NCBI GenBank assembly: GCA_041745535.1
Contig: JBGTIS010000344.1
Coordinates: forward strand, 1-49,730
Length of the DNA stretch: 49,730 bases
Reading direction: 5' to 3'
DNA from: JBGTIS01 sp041745535
GTDB taxonomy: Bacteria; Bacteroidota; Bacteroidia; Cytophagales; Cyclobacteriaceae
The position numbers were made by a program, and so were the translations under genes. This document shows positions 33,724 to 43,093 of this stretch, one piece after another; within the stretch, counting starts at the first letter, position 1; each line of letters begins with the position of its first letter. The notes under the pieces were generated by a model that was given only the letters and a program-made list of their open reading frames with translations, did not search any database and was not told where the DNA came from.

Positions 33724-34605
33724 ATGATAGACGAAACTAAATTAATTGCTACTCCTGGAACAAAAATCTCCCTGAATGATTTTGATACTGATTTTACTAC
33801 CGAAGGGCTGACAAAAAAAGTAGCCGAACAGGCAAGAGACAAAGAACTGGAACAGTTGCGCTCGTCTCAGGACCGCCTCTACGCGAGTGACAAATACGCC
33901 ATTCTAATCATTTTTCAGGCAATGGACGCTGCCGGAAAGGACAGTACCATCAAATATGTAATGTCAGGCGTAAATCCGCAAGGATGCGACGTTACCAGTT
34001 TTAAGCAGCCCTCAAGCGAAGAACTGGATCATGATTTTCTGTGGCGCACTTACAAAGCCCTGCCCGGCAGAGGAAAAATTGGCATTTTCAACCGTTCTTA
34101 TTATGAAGAAGTGCTGGTGACCAAAGTGCATCCGCAAATAATTACCAATCAAAAATTACCCGATATTACTCCAGAAGAAGCTATTAAAGTTAACTTCTGG
34201 GAGCAACGCTATGATTCCATTAATGATATGGAAAAACACTTAACCAGAAATGGCACTGTTATCATTAAATTCTTTCTTCATGTCTCAAAAGAAGAACAGC
34301 GGAATAGATTTTTAAAAAGAATTAACCGTCCTGATAAAAACTGGAAATTTTCTATGAACGACATTACTGAAAGGGAATATTGGGATGTTTATCAAAAAGC
34401 TTTTGAAGAGGCTATTAATCACACTTCTACCTCACATGCGCCCTGGTATATTATCCCTGCCGACCACAAATGGTTCATGAGATTTGTAGTGGGAGCCATT
34501 CTTACCAAAAAGTTAGACGCACTTGACCTGCAATATCCAAAACCTACCGAAGAGCAACTTTCAAACCTTCAGGAAGCAAAAAAAATCCTTGAAAAAGAAG
34601 ATTAA
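33724..34605 (+). CDS. ppk2: Polyphosphate kinase 2 family protein (class III-like)
   Basis: Transfers phosphate from polyphosphate to nucleotides. Walker A is MDAAGKDST (67-75) and the lid/Walker B region includes IGIFNRSYYEEVLVTKVHP and FFLHVSKEEQRNRFLKRI. The opening (NDFDTDFTTEGLTKK) and KKILEKED end resemble class III PPK2 enzymes described in Cytophaga, which use AMP and ADP. Length 293 residues agrees. Its stop codon overlaps that of the convergent pbpC gene by two bases in a shared TTAA. Class assignment is by resemblance and should be confirmed by phylogeny. Confidence 0.92.
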   Translation: MIDETKLIATPGTKISLNDFDTDFTTEGLTKKVAEQARDKELEQLRSSQDRLYASDKYAILIIFQAMDAAGKDSTIKYVMSGVNPQGCDVTSFKQPSSEELDHDFLWRTYKALPGRGKIGIFNRSYYEEVLVTKVHPQIITNQKLPDITPEEAIKVNFWEQRYDSINDMEKHLTRNGTVIIKFFLHVSKEEQRNRFLKRINRPDKNWKFSMNDITEREYWDVYQKAFEEAINHTSTSHAPWYIIPADHKWFMRFVVGAILTKKLDALDLQYPKPTEEQLSNLQEAKKILEKED

Positions 34606-36974
34606 AGGTTTAGAATTTCGAATTTACGGATAAGGATTTCTCCGTTTTCATCCACCAAAGTAAGGGTATGCCAGCCTGGTGGCGGAGCCATGCCAAACTG
34701 ATGGTTCCGGCTGGTAGTACCAATAAATTTATTATCCAAATGCCAGAAAATTTTTGCCTGTACATTCCGGTGTGTTGCTTCAAAAACAGTTTTGCCTCTT
34801 TCCCCATCAAGTTCCCTGGGCACATAAATTCTGGAAAAATCTTTGGGATATATCATGTCCATGGTTAATACATTGGCAGCATCAGTGCCACAGCCTTGTC
34901 GGAAAGGTGGCAACGGCTTATAAAGAGAATGGCTGTTTTTATAATACCATTCCTGAACCGGAGGCAACACAAACCAGTTCGCATGCCGCATTTGGGCAAT
35001 GGGCTCACAACTGCTATCTACCTGGTATTTACCTGCTTTATCCAGATGTATTAAATGATGATATGGGCAGGAAACAGTGTTTAGTCCTGCCCTTGGCACC
35101 AGCATGGATATGGTGTCAGGGCAATCCAAAGATGCACGGTAACCCGAGGCTTTACTTATTTTTACTTTTGCCAATTCGCTTCCAGGCATGCTGAACCACG
35201 AAGACTTGGGCATAATTTGCGCAATATCGAATAAAATGGGAGCAGCCGACGTGGTACCGGTAAGTCCGGGACGTCCTTCACCATCGGCATTTCCAACCCA
35301 AACACCGATTACATAATCAGGTGTAAGGCCAAAAGCCCATCCATCACGAAAACCAAAACTGGTTCCGGTTTTCCAGGCCAATTGTTGGATTGAACTGTAA
35401 TATTCCCAACCTGTTTCTTCTTCCGGCCGCACCACCTCCTGCATGGCTTTAAAAGCAAACCAAACAGCAGATGCACTGAGCCAATTGGCTTTGCTTTTAT
35501 CCTGTATTTTTTTTTCCAAAAGGTCTTTTTCAGAATGTGCCACCGAATAGTTGGGCGTATGATAATCGGACCGACTATAACGGTACGGTGGCGGATTGAT
35601 AAAAAAATTATTCAGGGTTCTGGCCATACCAGCATACACTCCGCATAAATCCCATAAGGTTCCCTCCGCACCCCCTAAAATTAACGATAATCCATAATGG
35701 CCAGGTGGCTGGGTGAGCGTAGTCAGGCCCAACTTTTGCAGTAAAAAATGAAATTTTTCTACCCCATAATTCCTCAACATATGCACAGAAGGCACATTTA
35801 AAGATCGGGCCACTACCTGGTCGGCGGGTACGGCGCCCTCAAACTTTTTATCAAAATTCCGCGGTGCGAATCCATCAATAATGGTAGGAATATCCGGAAT
35901 TAGCGTTTTGGGAAGCAGCATACCTTCGTCCAGCATAGCCGCGTATAAAATGGGTTTTAATACACTTCCCGTGCTTCTGGGAGCCGTTACTACATCCACG
36001 GCGGGATTATGTTCCCGCTCACACTGTATATTGCCCACATAGGCCAAACAATTGCCTGTTTTAACTTCCAGTACTACCACCGCGCCATTATGGATGGCAT
36101 TGGCTTTTAACACCCGGTGACGATCATCAAGAATTTTGTTTACCCTTGTCTGTAAATTTATATCGAGGGTAGATTTGATTCGATTACCCTGCCGGCCTTC
36201 TTTAATAGCCCTGGCCAGCAAGTGAGGAGCTAAATTTGGCAGGTTTTTAGGTTTACCTGGCAAAGGCTCACTTAATGCCAATTGGTAGGTAATGGTGTCA
36301 AGCACCTGGTTTTCGAATAACCTTAGCAATAGCTTGTCACGCTTGAGCTTTAATATCTCCTGATTTTTCCCCGGATAGATCAGCGAGGGACTATTGGGCA
36401 ATACGGCTAATACGGCATTTTCAGCCCATGACAACTGCTGCGGTGGACGACCAAAATACCGCCATGCAGCTGCCTCGATTCCTACAATATTGCCACCAAA
36501 AGGTGCATGAGCAGCATATAGGCTGAGTATTTCATTTTTGGTTGTAGCCAATTCTAATCGGATCGCCAGCAAAATTTCCTTACATTTTTCCCATAGGGTT
36601 CGATCTTTTCCGCGCGACAATCGAACCACCTGCATCGTGAGTGTACTGCCGCCACTTACCACTTTTCCTTCCCTGAAATTTTGCCAGGCTGCCCGTAATA
36701 AAGAAACGGGATTAAATCCCAGATGATAAAAGAAATACTGATCTTCAAAATGGGTAATGGCTACTTGAAACTTTCCGGTAACAGAATCTGACTGAGGAAA
36801 TCGCCACTGTCCGTCTTGGGCTATGGCTGCGCCAATTAAATTACCTTTTTGGTCTTCAAGCACCGTGGAATATTTATTCTGAAACCGGCTTTCTGGCAGC
36901 AAATAAAAGCAAGTTCCTAGCAGGAATAATGCTAAAGAAAAAAGTAAATACCGTTTATACCTGATCCACATCAA
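34602..36974 (-). CDS. pbpC: Penicillin-binding protein 1C
   Basis: Bifunctional class A PBP: glycosyltransferase and transpeptidase of peptidoglycan synthesis. An N-terminal membrane anchor (residues 8-26) precedes the GT51 domain with the catalytic Glu77 in THFEDQYFFYHLG and SGGSTLTMQVVRLS (107-120). The transpeptidase has SxxK at Ser337-Lys340 (STGSVLKP), the SxN-type SLNVPS and KTG near residue 530 (WKTGTSFGFRDGWAFG). The C-terminal 90 residues fit the BiPBP_C domain. At 790 residues it matches the PBP1C group. Its end overlaps ppk2 by 4 bases. Confidence 0.94.
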   Translation of the reverse strand: MMWIRYKRYLLFSLALFLLGTCFYLLPESRFQNKYSTVLEDQKGNLIGAAIAQDGQWRFPQSDSVTGKFQVAITHFEDQYFFYHLGFNPVSLLRAAWQNFREGKVVSGGSTLTMQVVRLSRGKDRTLWEKCKEILLAIRLELATTKNEILSLYAAHAPFGGNIVGIEAAAWRYFGRPPQQLSWAENAVLAVLPNSPSLIYPGKNQEILKLKRDKLLLRLFENQVLDTITYQLALSEPLPGKPKNLPNLAPHLLARAIKEGRQGNRIKSTLDINLQTRVNKILDDRHRVLKANAIHNGAVVVLEVKTGNCLAYVGNIQCEREHNPAVDVVTAPRSTGSVLKPILYAAMLDEGMLLPKTLIPDIPTIIDGFAPRNFDKKFEGAVPADQVVARSLNVPSVHMLRNYGVEKFHFLLQKLGLTTLTQPPGHYGLSLILGGAEGTLWDLCGVYAGMARTLNNFFINPPPYRYSRSDYHTPNYSVAHSEKDLLEKKIQDKSKANWLSASAVWFAFKAMQEVVRPEEETGWEYYSSIQQLAWKTGTSFGFRDGWAFGLTPDYVIGVWVGNADGEGRPGLTGTTSAAPILFDIAQIMPKSSWFSMPGSELAKVKISKASGYRASLDCPDTISMLVPRAGLNTVSCPYHHLIHLDKAGKYQVDSSCEPIAQMRHANWFVLPPVQEWYYKNSHSLYKPLPPFRQGCGTDAANVLTMDMIYPKDFSRIYVPRELDGERGKTVFEATHRNVQAKIFWHLDNKFIGTTSRNHQFGMAPPPGWHTLTLVDENGEILIRKFEILNL

Positions 36975-37149
36975 TAATGTAACTGTAAAAAAAATACTGG
37001 TAAACAGGCCTTAAATTTACCAAATTATGGTGAGATGATAAGCTATTTATTTGGAAAGCCATCATTAGGTTTGAAACATAGTAAAGAAATGATTCTTCTG
37101 TATTTCAGGCTGTTTTACCAGAAAATAGCAAAATTCATTATAATCATAT

Positions 37150-40100
37150 TTAAATTTCCGGTTGCTGGTCTAGTAAAAATGATAACAAAGCATTAAATTC
37201 TTTTTGATTAAGTCGTTCACCAAAATTATCGGGCATCAGCGTATAGGCAGAAGGAGTTTGTTCCGCTATATTATCTTTTTCAAGAGAAAATTCCTGTCCG
37301 GCAACATTGGCAAAAACTGCCATTTCGCCTTCATCCCGACGGTACAAACCTGTCATCACTTTTCCATCTTTTAATTTAATGGTATAATTTCGAAAAGAGC
37401 CTGAGATATTCCGGTTCGGATCAAGAATTTTTTCCGTTAATGCTTTGGCGCCCCAGTTACCAATACCGGTAAGTTGCGGGCCAATCATTCCGCCTTCTTC
37501 ATTAATACGATGGCAGGGAGAACAGTGCTGGGTAAATAAAATCTTTCCGGAAGCAACTATTGAGTCAGCTGGTTGAAGCTCAACAAGCCGCTGATTGATT
37601 AATTGCTCTTTTTCATCGCTAATGGAAGGCAGGTCAGCGGTCAACCTTTTCAATTCTGCTGCCTGTGCTTTGGAGATGTTCAAAAGCAACCGTTCTTCAA
37701 CCTGGGGCTGTACCAGCGTTCGTGGAAAAATTACACCATTTTTAACTTTTTCTAACAGTAAATCTTTTCCCGCTGCAGAGCCTGCCAGGGCTTTCGCCAC
37801 ATCTGCCTGCAGGTCAGGCGGCCAATTGTCCAAACCAGCTAATATAGTAAAAGAAGTTTTAGCGGGAAGGTCACTCAATGCTCCCACAATTTGTTTCTTA
37901 AATGCGATAGGCTGCCCTTCGTCCTGTAAAATCGCGGTTATGGGTTTTGCATTTTTTTCCGGGGCAATTTGTAGCAAAGTTTTAGCGGCAGCCAGTTTCA
38001 CCCCCTGGTCTGCGTCTTCCTGCCGCAACCATAATTCAATCTGTGGTTCCAATTGATTAATACCAAAATTACCTACAGTTTCAATAGCAAGTTTTAATTG
38101 GTCAATCATCTCATTTTTAGCGATTTCCGCACCTTCACCTTCAGTTTTGGTTGAAGTGTTAACCGGGTATTTTTCTAGGATGTGGCTAGCGACCTGTTCC
38201 CCCCATTGCCTGAACTGAGCGGAAGGCTTCTCTCCTCTTTGTTCCAGACCCTGTCGAATGGCTGTAAAAGTCAGGAATTCTACTTGCATATCCTTTTCTG
38301 ACTGGTTTTTAGCCGCATCTATTACCAGGTTAAGCTGAGAAACCGGAATAAATCGGGCTGCGTGACCCATCATTTTGGCGGTTTGTTTCGCCGGTACTTT
38401 ATTTTCTTTGATGTAACTAAAAAGAAAAGATCCGGCATCGGCATTCTCCACACCGGTCATTACATCGGCCAGGGTACCCATCTCTCCATTTTTCCAATTT
38501 TTGGCGATAACTTGCTGAATCAAACTCTCTTCTTTCAGTAAGTTCCGTAATGCCAGACGAACGGTATATAAATAATGGGTATCATAATCAGGTACTTTTT
38601 CTTTTTGACCAACCAGCCATTCAATGGTGTTCAAATCCTTATACGTGGCAAGTGCTTCCACCGCGGCCCGCCGCACATGATAATCGGCGTCGGTAAGCGC
38701 TTCTTCTATCAAGGGATAAAAGGCCAAATTTTCTCCGTTCTTCTCCTTTATAATTCTCATGGTATGTACCCGAACCACCGGATCAGCATGCCGGGCTGCC
38801 TGGGAGAGCTGATCCATTTCCAGAGCCTGTAACCGGTCGAGAATCCATAAACCGTGTGCATATGGAATAGCCTTGGTTTCTTTATTGGCTAACATTGCCT
38901 TTACAGGCATCACAGCTTCCTGACCAATCCGGTCTACCAGTTGGTCGGCCGCTTTCATTCTGTTGGGCAAATTCCCGTCCTGTAAACTGGCAATCAGCTC
39001 ATTCACCGAAGCTGAAGCCAGATTTTTTGGTAATTGCTCTTGCTCAGAATTTTCTCCGACATACGTAATTCTCCAAATTCTGCCTCGTAATTTATCACGT
39101 TTAGGATGATCTAATGGCACTTCGTAATGGCCAATAATGCTGTTATAAAAATCCGCGACATACAGTGCGCCATCGGGTCCTACTTTTATGTCAACCGGAC
39201 GGAACCAGGGATCTTCACTTTTTACCAGATCAGTTTCGGCTTTGGCTACCGGCGTTGACCCTTTAAATTCGAATGAATTCCGGTGCACCCGACAGGTAAC
39301 CACATCCCCGATAAAGAAATTTTTCTGGTATTCCTCAGGAAACTGATTGGCAGCGTAGTAGGCGATACCACTTAAAGCAGTTGATTCCTCGCCATGAGGT
39401 TTAGTATCCGGGGCAAAACCGATGCCTACTTCTTTTTTGCCAAAATGAGGATAATCAGCCCCTCGAATTAGCTGATAGATGGGCGACGAATGGCAATCGG
39501 TAGCATATACATATCCATATTCGTCGAAAGTAAGGCCAAATGGATTGACCTGTCCGAAAGAAACCTGTTCAACCCGGCTGCCATCCGGTTTAATTCTGAA
39601 TGTATTGCCGGAAGTCATGGTAATTGAATCGCCATCGGTACCAGCAATGGTTGAAGTATTGGTAAAGCCATGGCATACATAAATCCATCCGTCGTAGCCA
39701 CTGGTAAGGTTATTAACCATACCGTGGGTATCACGATGCCCAAACGGCCCATATAATGTCCTGCTCTGGTTGGCTTTTCCATCCCCATCAGTATCCTCTA
39801 TACTGTATAAATTAGGAATACTATAGGTGATTACCGAATTGGTAATGGGCAATACGCCGATGGGAATGTTCAGCGTATCATCAAAATGGGTGAATTTATC
39901 TGCTTTTCCATCATGGTCGGTATCTTCTAATATGGTAAGTTTATCAGCTCCCTCTCCTGGTTCGGCAGGAAACGGATATTCATGTGATTGGGTTACCCAG
40001 AGCCTTCCCTGTGCATCAAAAGCAATGTTAAGTGGTTTGCCTATATCCGGTTCTGAGGCATATAACTGAATTTCGAATCCTTCCGGTAACTTAAAACCCT

Positions 40101-40257
40101 GTCGTTCTTCTTCTGGAGTGCGTGCCGCTGTGGACCTGATATGTTCTGTAAATTTGGTGCCGGTATAAAGATCCTGGCTACCGGAAGGTGGTTCTTTTTG
40201 TGAATTACATCCAAAGAAAAATAGCGGAATAAATATAATGTTTGGGGAGGTATGCAT
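37150..40257 (-). CDS. PVC-type heme-binding dehydrogenase lipoprotein (CxxCH)
   Basis: A 1035-residue exported protein. The lipobox FFFGC (Cys17) predicts a lipoprotein. Residues about 55-430 are a glucose/sorbosone-dehydrogenase-like propeller (GFEIQLYASEPDIGKPLNIA, DGALYVADFYNSIIGHYEV, GRIWRITY) of the type first noted in Planctomycetes. A HEAT-repeat region follows (about 430-860). The C-terminal cytochrome domain has CSPCH at 912-916 and a candidate distal Met at 1008 (YTLMPDNF). Probably it oxidises a sugar or related compound and passes electrons to the heme; the substrate is unknown. It is transcribed away from the PdeM-like gene. Confidence 0.9.
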   Translation of the reverse strand: MHTSPNIIFIPLFFFGCNSQKEPPSGSQDLYTGTKFTEHIRSTAARTPEEERQGFKLPEGFEIQLYASEPDIGKPLNIAFDAQGRLWVTQSHEYPFPAEPGEGADKLTILEDTDHDGKADKFTHFDDTLNIPIGVLPITNSVITYSIPNLYSIEDTDGDGKANQSRTLYGPFGHRDTHGMVNNLTSGYDGWIYVCHGFTNTSTIAGTDGDSITMTSGNTFRIKPDGSRVEQVSFGQVNPFGLTFDEYGYVYATDCHSSPIYQLIRGADYPHFGKKEVGIGFAPDTKPHGEESTALSGIAYYAANQFPEEYQKNFFIGDVVTCRVHRNSFEFKGSTPVAKAETDLVKSEDPWFRPVDIKVGPDGALYVADFYNSIIGHYEVPLDHPKRDKLRGRIWRITYVGENSEQEQLPKNLASASVNELIASLQDGNLPNRMKAADQLVDRIGQEAVMPVKAMLANKETKAIPYAHGLWILDRLQALEMDQLSQAARHADPVVRVHTMRIIKEKNGENLAFYPLIEEALTDADYHVRRAAVEALATYKDLNTIEWLVGQKEKVPDYDTHYLYTVRLALRNLLKEESLIQQVIAKNWKNGEMGTLADVMTGVENADAGSFLFSYIKENKVPAKQTAKMMGHAARFIPVSQLNLVIDAAKNQSEKDMQVEFLTFTAIRQGLEQRGEKPSAQFRQWGEQVASHILEKYPVNTSTKTEGEGAEIAKNEMIDQLKLAIETVGNFGINQLEPQIELWLRQEDADQGVKLAAAKTLLQIAPEKNAKPITAILQDEGQPIAFKKQIVGALSDLPAKTSFTILAGLDNWPPDLQADVAKALAGSAAGKDLLLEKVKNGVIFPRTLVQPQVEERLLLNISKAQAAELKRLTADLPSISDEKEQLINQRLVELQPADSIVASGKILFTQHCSPCHRINEEGGMIGPQLTGIGNWGAKALTEKILDPNRNISGSFRNYTIKLKDGKVMTGLYRRDEGEMAVFANVAGQEFSLEKDNIAEQTPSAYTLMPDNFGERLNQKEFNALLSFLLDQQPEI

Positions 40258-40499
40258 AATGTAGGGCTTTACAGTAGGTTTAGGGTTTTAATAGCCAATA
40301 ATAAAAAATTCCGCTTAAACGATTAGCTTTTATTCTAACAAATTTAGACCCTTAATTTTTTCTTCCAAATAAAATTAAAAAGATCAGGTAGAAAATTTTA
40401 AAAATCTGGTGAAAAGTATCATTTACCCGCCAGAAGTATTTTAAATTTACACCCTTAAAATAATTCATCCCGCATCAATTGGAACCTATTTCAGAAACT

Positions 40500-41168
40500 A
40501 TGCAAACCCATACTGTTCGCGAAGAACTACTGCAATTACTTCCAGAAAAAGCGGTTTTCTGGCCTGACAGGAATTTGCTGATCATCGCGGATGTACACCT
40601 GGGCAAAGCGGCGCATTTTAGGAAAGCTGGTATTCCTATTCCAGCTGGTGTGCACAGGAGAGATTTCTCGGTAATGCATCAGCTTTTGCAAACTTACCAA
40701 CCCCAACAGGTAATTTTTCTTGGCGACCTCTTCCACAGCGATCTGAATAATGAATGGTGGGATTTTGAGGAGTTTATTCAGTATTATTCCTCCGTACATT
40801 TCATCCTGATCAAGGGCAACCATGATGTACTACCCCCGGTGGTATTTCAGCTAAAAAACTTTTTATTATTGCCTGAGTTTATGGAAATTGGTCCCTTTGT
40901 ACTTTCTCATATTCCCATAGTAACCGAAAAAGCAGGTATGGCAGTTAAGTATAATATTGCCGGGCACATCCATCCAGGCATCTGCCTACCGGCAGGAGCT
41001 GGCAAACAGATTAAACTTCCCTGTTACTACTTTGGAGAAACCGGTGCGGTATTGCCCGCGTTTGGGCAATTTACCGGTTATATTTCCGTGAAAAGAAAAA
41101 AGGGAGATCAGATTTTTGTAATCATTCCATCCAATCAAAATGATGCTAAAGTCATTCACTGGCTTTAA
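40500..41168 (+). CDS. PdeM-like metallophosphoesterase (ligase-associated type)
   Basis: Calcineurin-like phosphoesterase of 222 residues from ATG 40500; a TTG at 40479 would add seven residues. Metal-binding motifs are all present: IADVHLGKAAHFRKAG (about 29-44), FLGDLFHSD, KGNHDVLPP and AGHIHPGIC. The DVHLGKAxxFRxxG block is typical of the ligase-associated DNA-repair endonuclease PdeM. In many genomes pdeM sits beside a DNA ligase, an Lhr-like helicase and an exonuclease; none of these is in the window, so the gene is detached here. It is convergent with the OmpA-like gene, eight bases from its end. Confidence 0.85.
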   Translation: MQTHTVREELLQLLPEKAVFWPDRNLLIIADVHLGKAAHFRKAGIPIPAGVHRRDFSVMHQLLQTYQPQQVIFLGDLFHSDLNNEWWDFEEFIQYYSSVHFILIKGNHDVLPPVVFQLKNFLLLPEFMEIGPFVLSHIPIVTEKAGMAVKYNIAGHIHPGICLPAGAGKQIKLPCYYFGETGAVLPAFGQFTGYISVKRKKGDQIFVIIPSNQNDAKVIHWL

Positions 41169-41175
41169 GCTATAT

Positions 41176-42792
41176 TTACTTTTTAAGAATAGTAAACTCT
41201 ACCCTTCGGTTTTTTCGCCGTTCCTCCTCTACTTTATTACTGGCAATAGGTTTGCTCCCGCCATATCCCTTGGCTATAATTCTTTCTTCTCTAACTCCCT
41301 GGTTAACCAGGTACGATTTAACAGCATCAGCCCGGTCCTGCGACAACAGAAGGTTAAGATCGGGTCGGCCTGAATTATCAGTATGGCCAGCTACTTCAAT
41401 TACCATTTCAGGGTTTTCTTTCATCAGGGCCACTACGTCTACCAGGTCTTCGGTTGAATTACCAATCATATTCGTAGTGCCTCTTTCAAAAAGCACATTA
41501 CTCAGCTGAATGGTGGCACCTACCTCCAGCGGCGTTAATAAAAAGTCGCGGATTACTGCCCCGGAAGCACTCAATTGCCTCAGCAACAATTTGTCTTTGC
41601 TTACCAAATAGCCATTGGCAGAAACCTGGGCGGTAAAATTACCATTAGCCGGCAGCATAATTTCATATTCCCCTTCACTGTTAGCCCTGGTGGTATACCG
41701 TTCGGTATTGACCGTGCTATCCATCGGGATAATCAGGAGAGATGCTTCAAGCGGTTCTGAATTGCTGGCATTACTGATTTTTCCTTTGACCAATGTTTCA
41801 GTAGCCATGGGTACTTCCGGTTCGGGCTCCTGTCGCGGAATAGCGACTTCAATATCCGGTTCTTCACGAGTCTGTTCTTCGTCTTCTGGCACAGGAACCA
41901 TATTGATATCGCCCAAGCCATCGCTATTCTGGGTAGAACTTAGAAAAGCAAACGCGCTGTTTTTGGGGAAATTATAGTAAATCTCTACCCCCGAAGTATT
42001 GATCTCCGGCCCTAAATTTTCCGGGGCCGACCAAATTTTCCATGAATTATCGAGACGCTTACTTTTGTAAATATCACGGCTTCCGTATCCATCATACCCA
42101 TTGCTGGCAAAGTAAAGTGTTTCACCATCTGGCGCCAGAAAGGGCGTCATTTCCTGGTAAGTGGTATTGATGCCTGCGCCCAGGTTCATGGGTTCCGACC
42201 AGGTGCCATTACCCTGCTGAAATATGACATAAATATCCTCAGCACCCCGTGTATCAAAAGATTGTAACGACAGCACCATGATTTTCCCACTGCTGTGTAA
42301 AGAGGCACTCTGGTGATCTGATTTATTATAAAAGTAAGGAATATCCAAAGGTTTGGGAAAGCTCCACGCATTCCCTGATTTGGTAGCTACGGAAATTCCC
42401 TGACTGGTAGCCTTGCTGCCATCTTCCCGATAGTGATTTTCCAGGTACATCAGGTTGCCATCGGGTGATAACCCAATAATTTCATTCATAAATATATTGT
42501 TAAGTGGAGCACCCATGTTGCTGGCGGGAGACCATGCGCCATCCTGGCCTTTCGTACTCATCCAGATATCACCAGCATCTCGTGTTCCTCCAATATTATC
42601 AGGATGCTTCCGACGGGTGAAATACATGGTGTTGCCATCCTCACTGATTACCGAACTAAGTTCATCATAGGGTGAATTGATATTTTTTCCCAGATTTTTT
42701 GGTGCCTCCTGGCAATATGCGGAGCTGAATAAATTATAATTGCAACAAATTATAAAGCAAGCAATGTAAAATTTGATTATATTGACAATCAT
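41176..42792 (-). CDS. PD40 beta-propeller / CarboxypepD_reg / OmpA-family envelope protein
   Basis: A 538-residue exported protein. A signal peptide (hydrophobic residues 5-27, ending near YCQ) is followed by several PD40 (WD40-like) propeller blades, such as SEDGNTMYFTRRKHPDN, LSPDGNLMYLENH and LAPDGETLYFASNGYDG (about 40-290). A Glu/Pro-rich linker precedes a carboxypeptidase-regulatory-like fold (about 335-410, LVKGKISNASNSEPLEASL). The C-terminal OmpA domain carries AGHTDNSGRPDLNLLLSQDRA and YGGSKPIASNKVEEERRKNR for peptidoglycan binding. The order resembles PorE-type envelope proteins linked to type IX secretion, but lacks an N-terminal TPR. Confidence 0.9.
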   Translation of the reverse strand: MIVNIIKFYIACFIICCNYNLFSSAYCQEAPKNLGKNINSPYDELSSVISEDGNTMYFTRRKHPDNIGGTRDAGDIWMSTKGQDGAWSPASNMGAPLNNIFMNEIIGLSPDGNLMYLENHYREDGSKATSQGISVATKSGNAWSFPKPLDIPYFYNKSDHQSASLHSSGKIMVLSLQSFDTRGAEDIYVIFQQGNGTWSEPMNLGAGINTTYQEMTPFLAPDGETLYFASNGYDGYGSRDIYKSKRLDNSWKIWSAPENLGPEINTSGVEIYYNFPKNSAFAFLSSTQNSDGLGDINMVPVPEDEEQTREEPDIEVAIPRQEPEPEVPMATETLVKGKISNASNSEPLEASLLIIPMDSTVNTERYTTRANSEGEYEIMLPANGNFTAQVSANGYLVSKDKLLLRQLSASGAVIRDFLLTPLEVGATIQLSNVLFERGTTNMIGNSTEDLVDVVALMKENPEMVIEVAGHTDNSGRPDLNLLLSQDRADAVKSYLVNQGVREERIIAKGYGGSKPIASNKVEEERRKNRRVEFTILKK

Positions 42793-43093
42793 TCTATTTT
42801 GTGTGATTAAGATAATAAAGCTTCAGGGTTTAGCGATTCAGGTTTCTGATTACATGCTTAATTAATTTAACATAAAATATTTTTTTTACCTTACAAAGGT
42901 ATAAGAAATCTTGATGTCTCCACGAGTTACTGCTATTTTGAAAAAGTATTCCCGAAGAATTCATAAATAAATTTTTCAGAACAGAGTATTAGCCGCAAAA
43001 TTTTTGAAATAAAATATCAAAAAATTGTGATTATTTTCAACAAATTTTTATTTCTACTCATCAACTAACCGCTCAATTCTCTATAAACTTTCA
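42793..43093. other. Divergent intergenic region, 301 bases
   Basis: AT-rich spacer between the OmpA-like gene (minus) and the purine permease (plus). I see no gene, hairpin or convincing regulatory motif. Confidence 0.6.
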
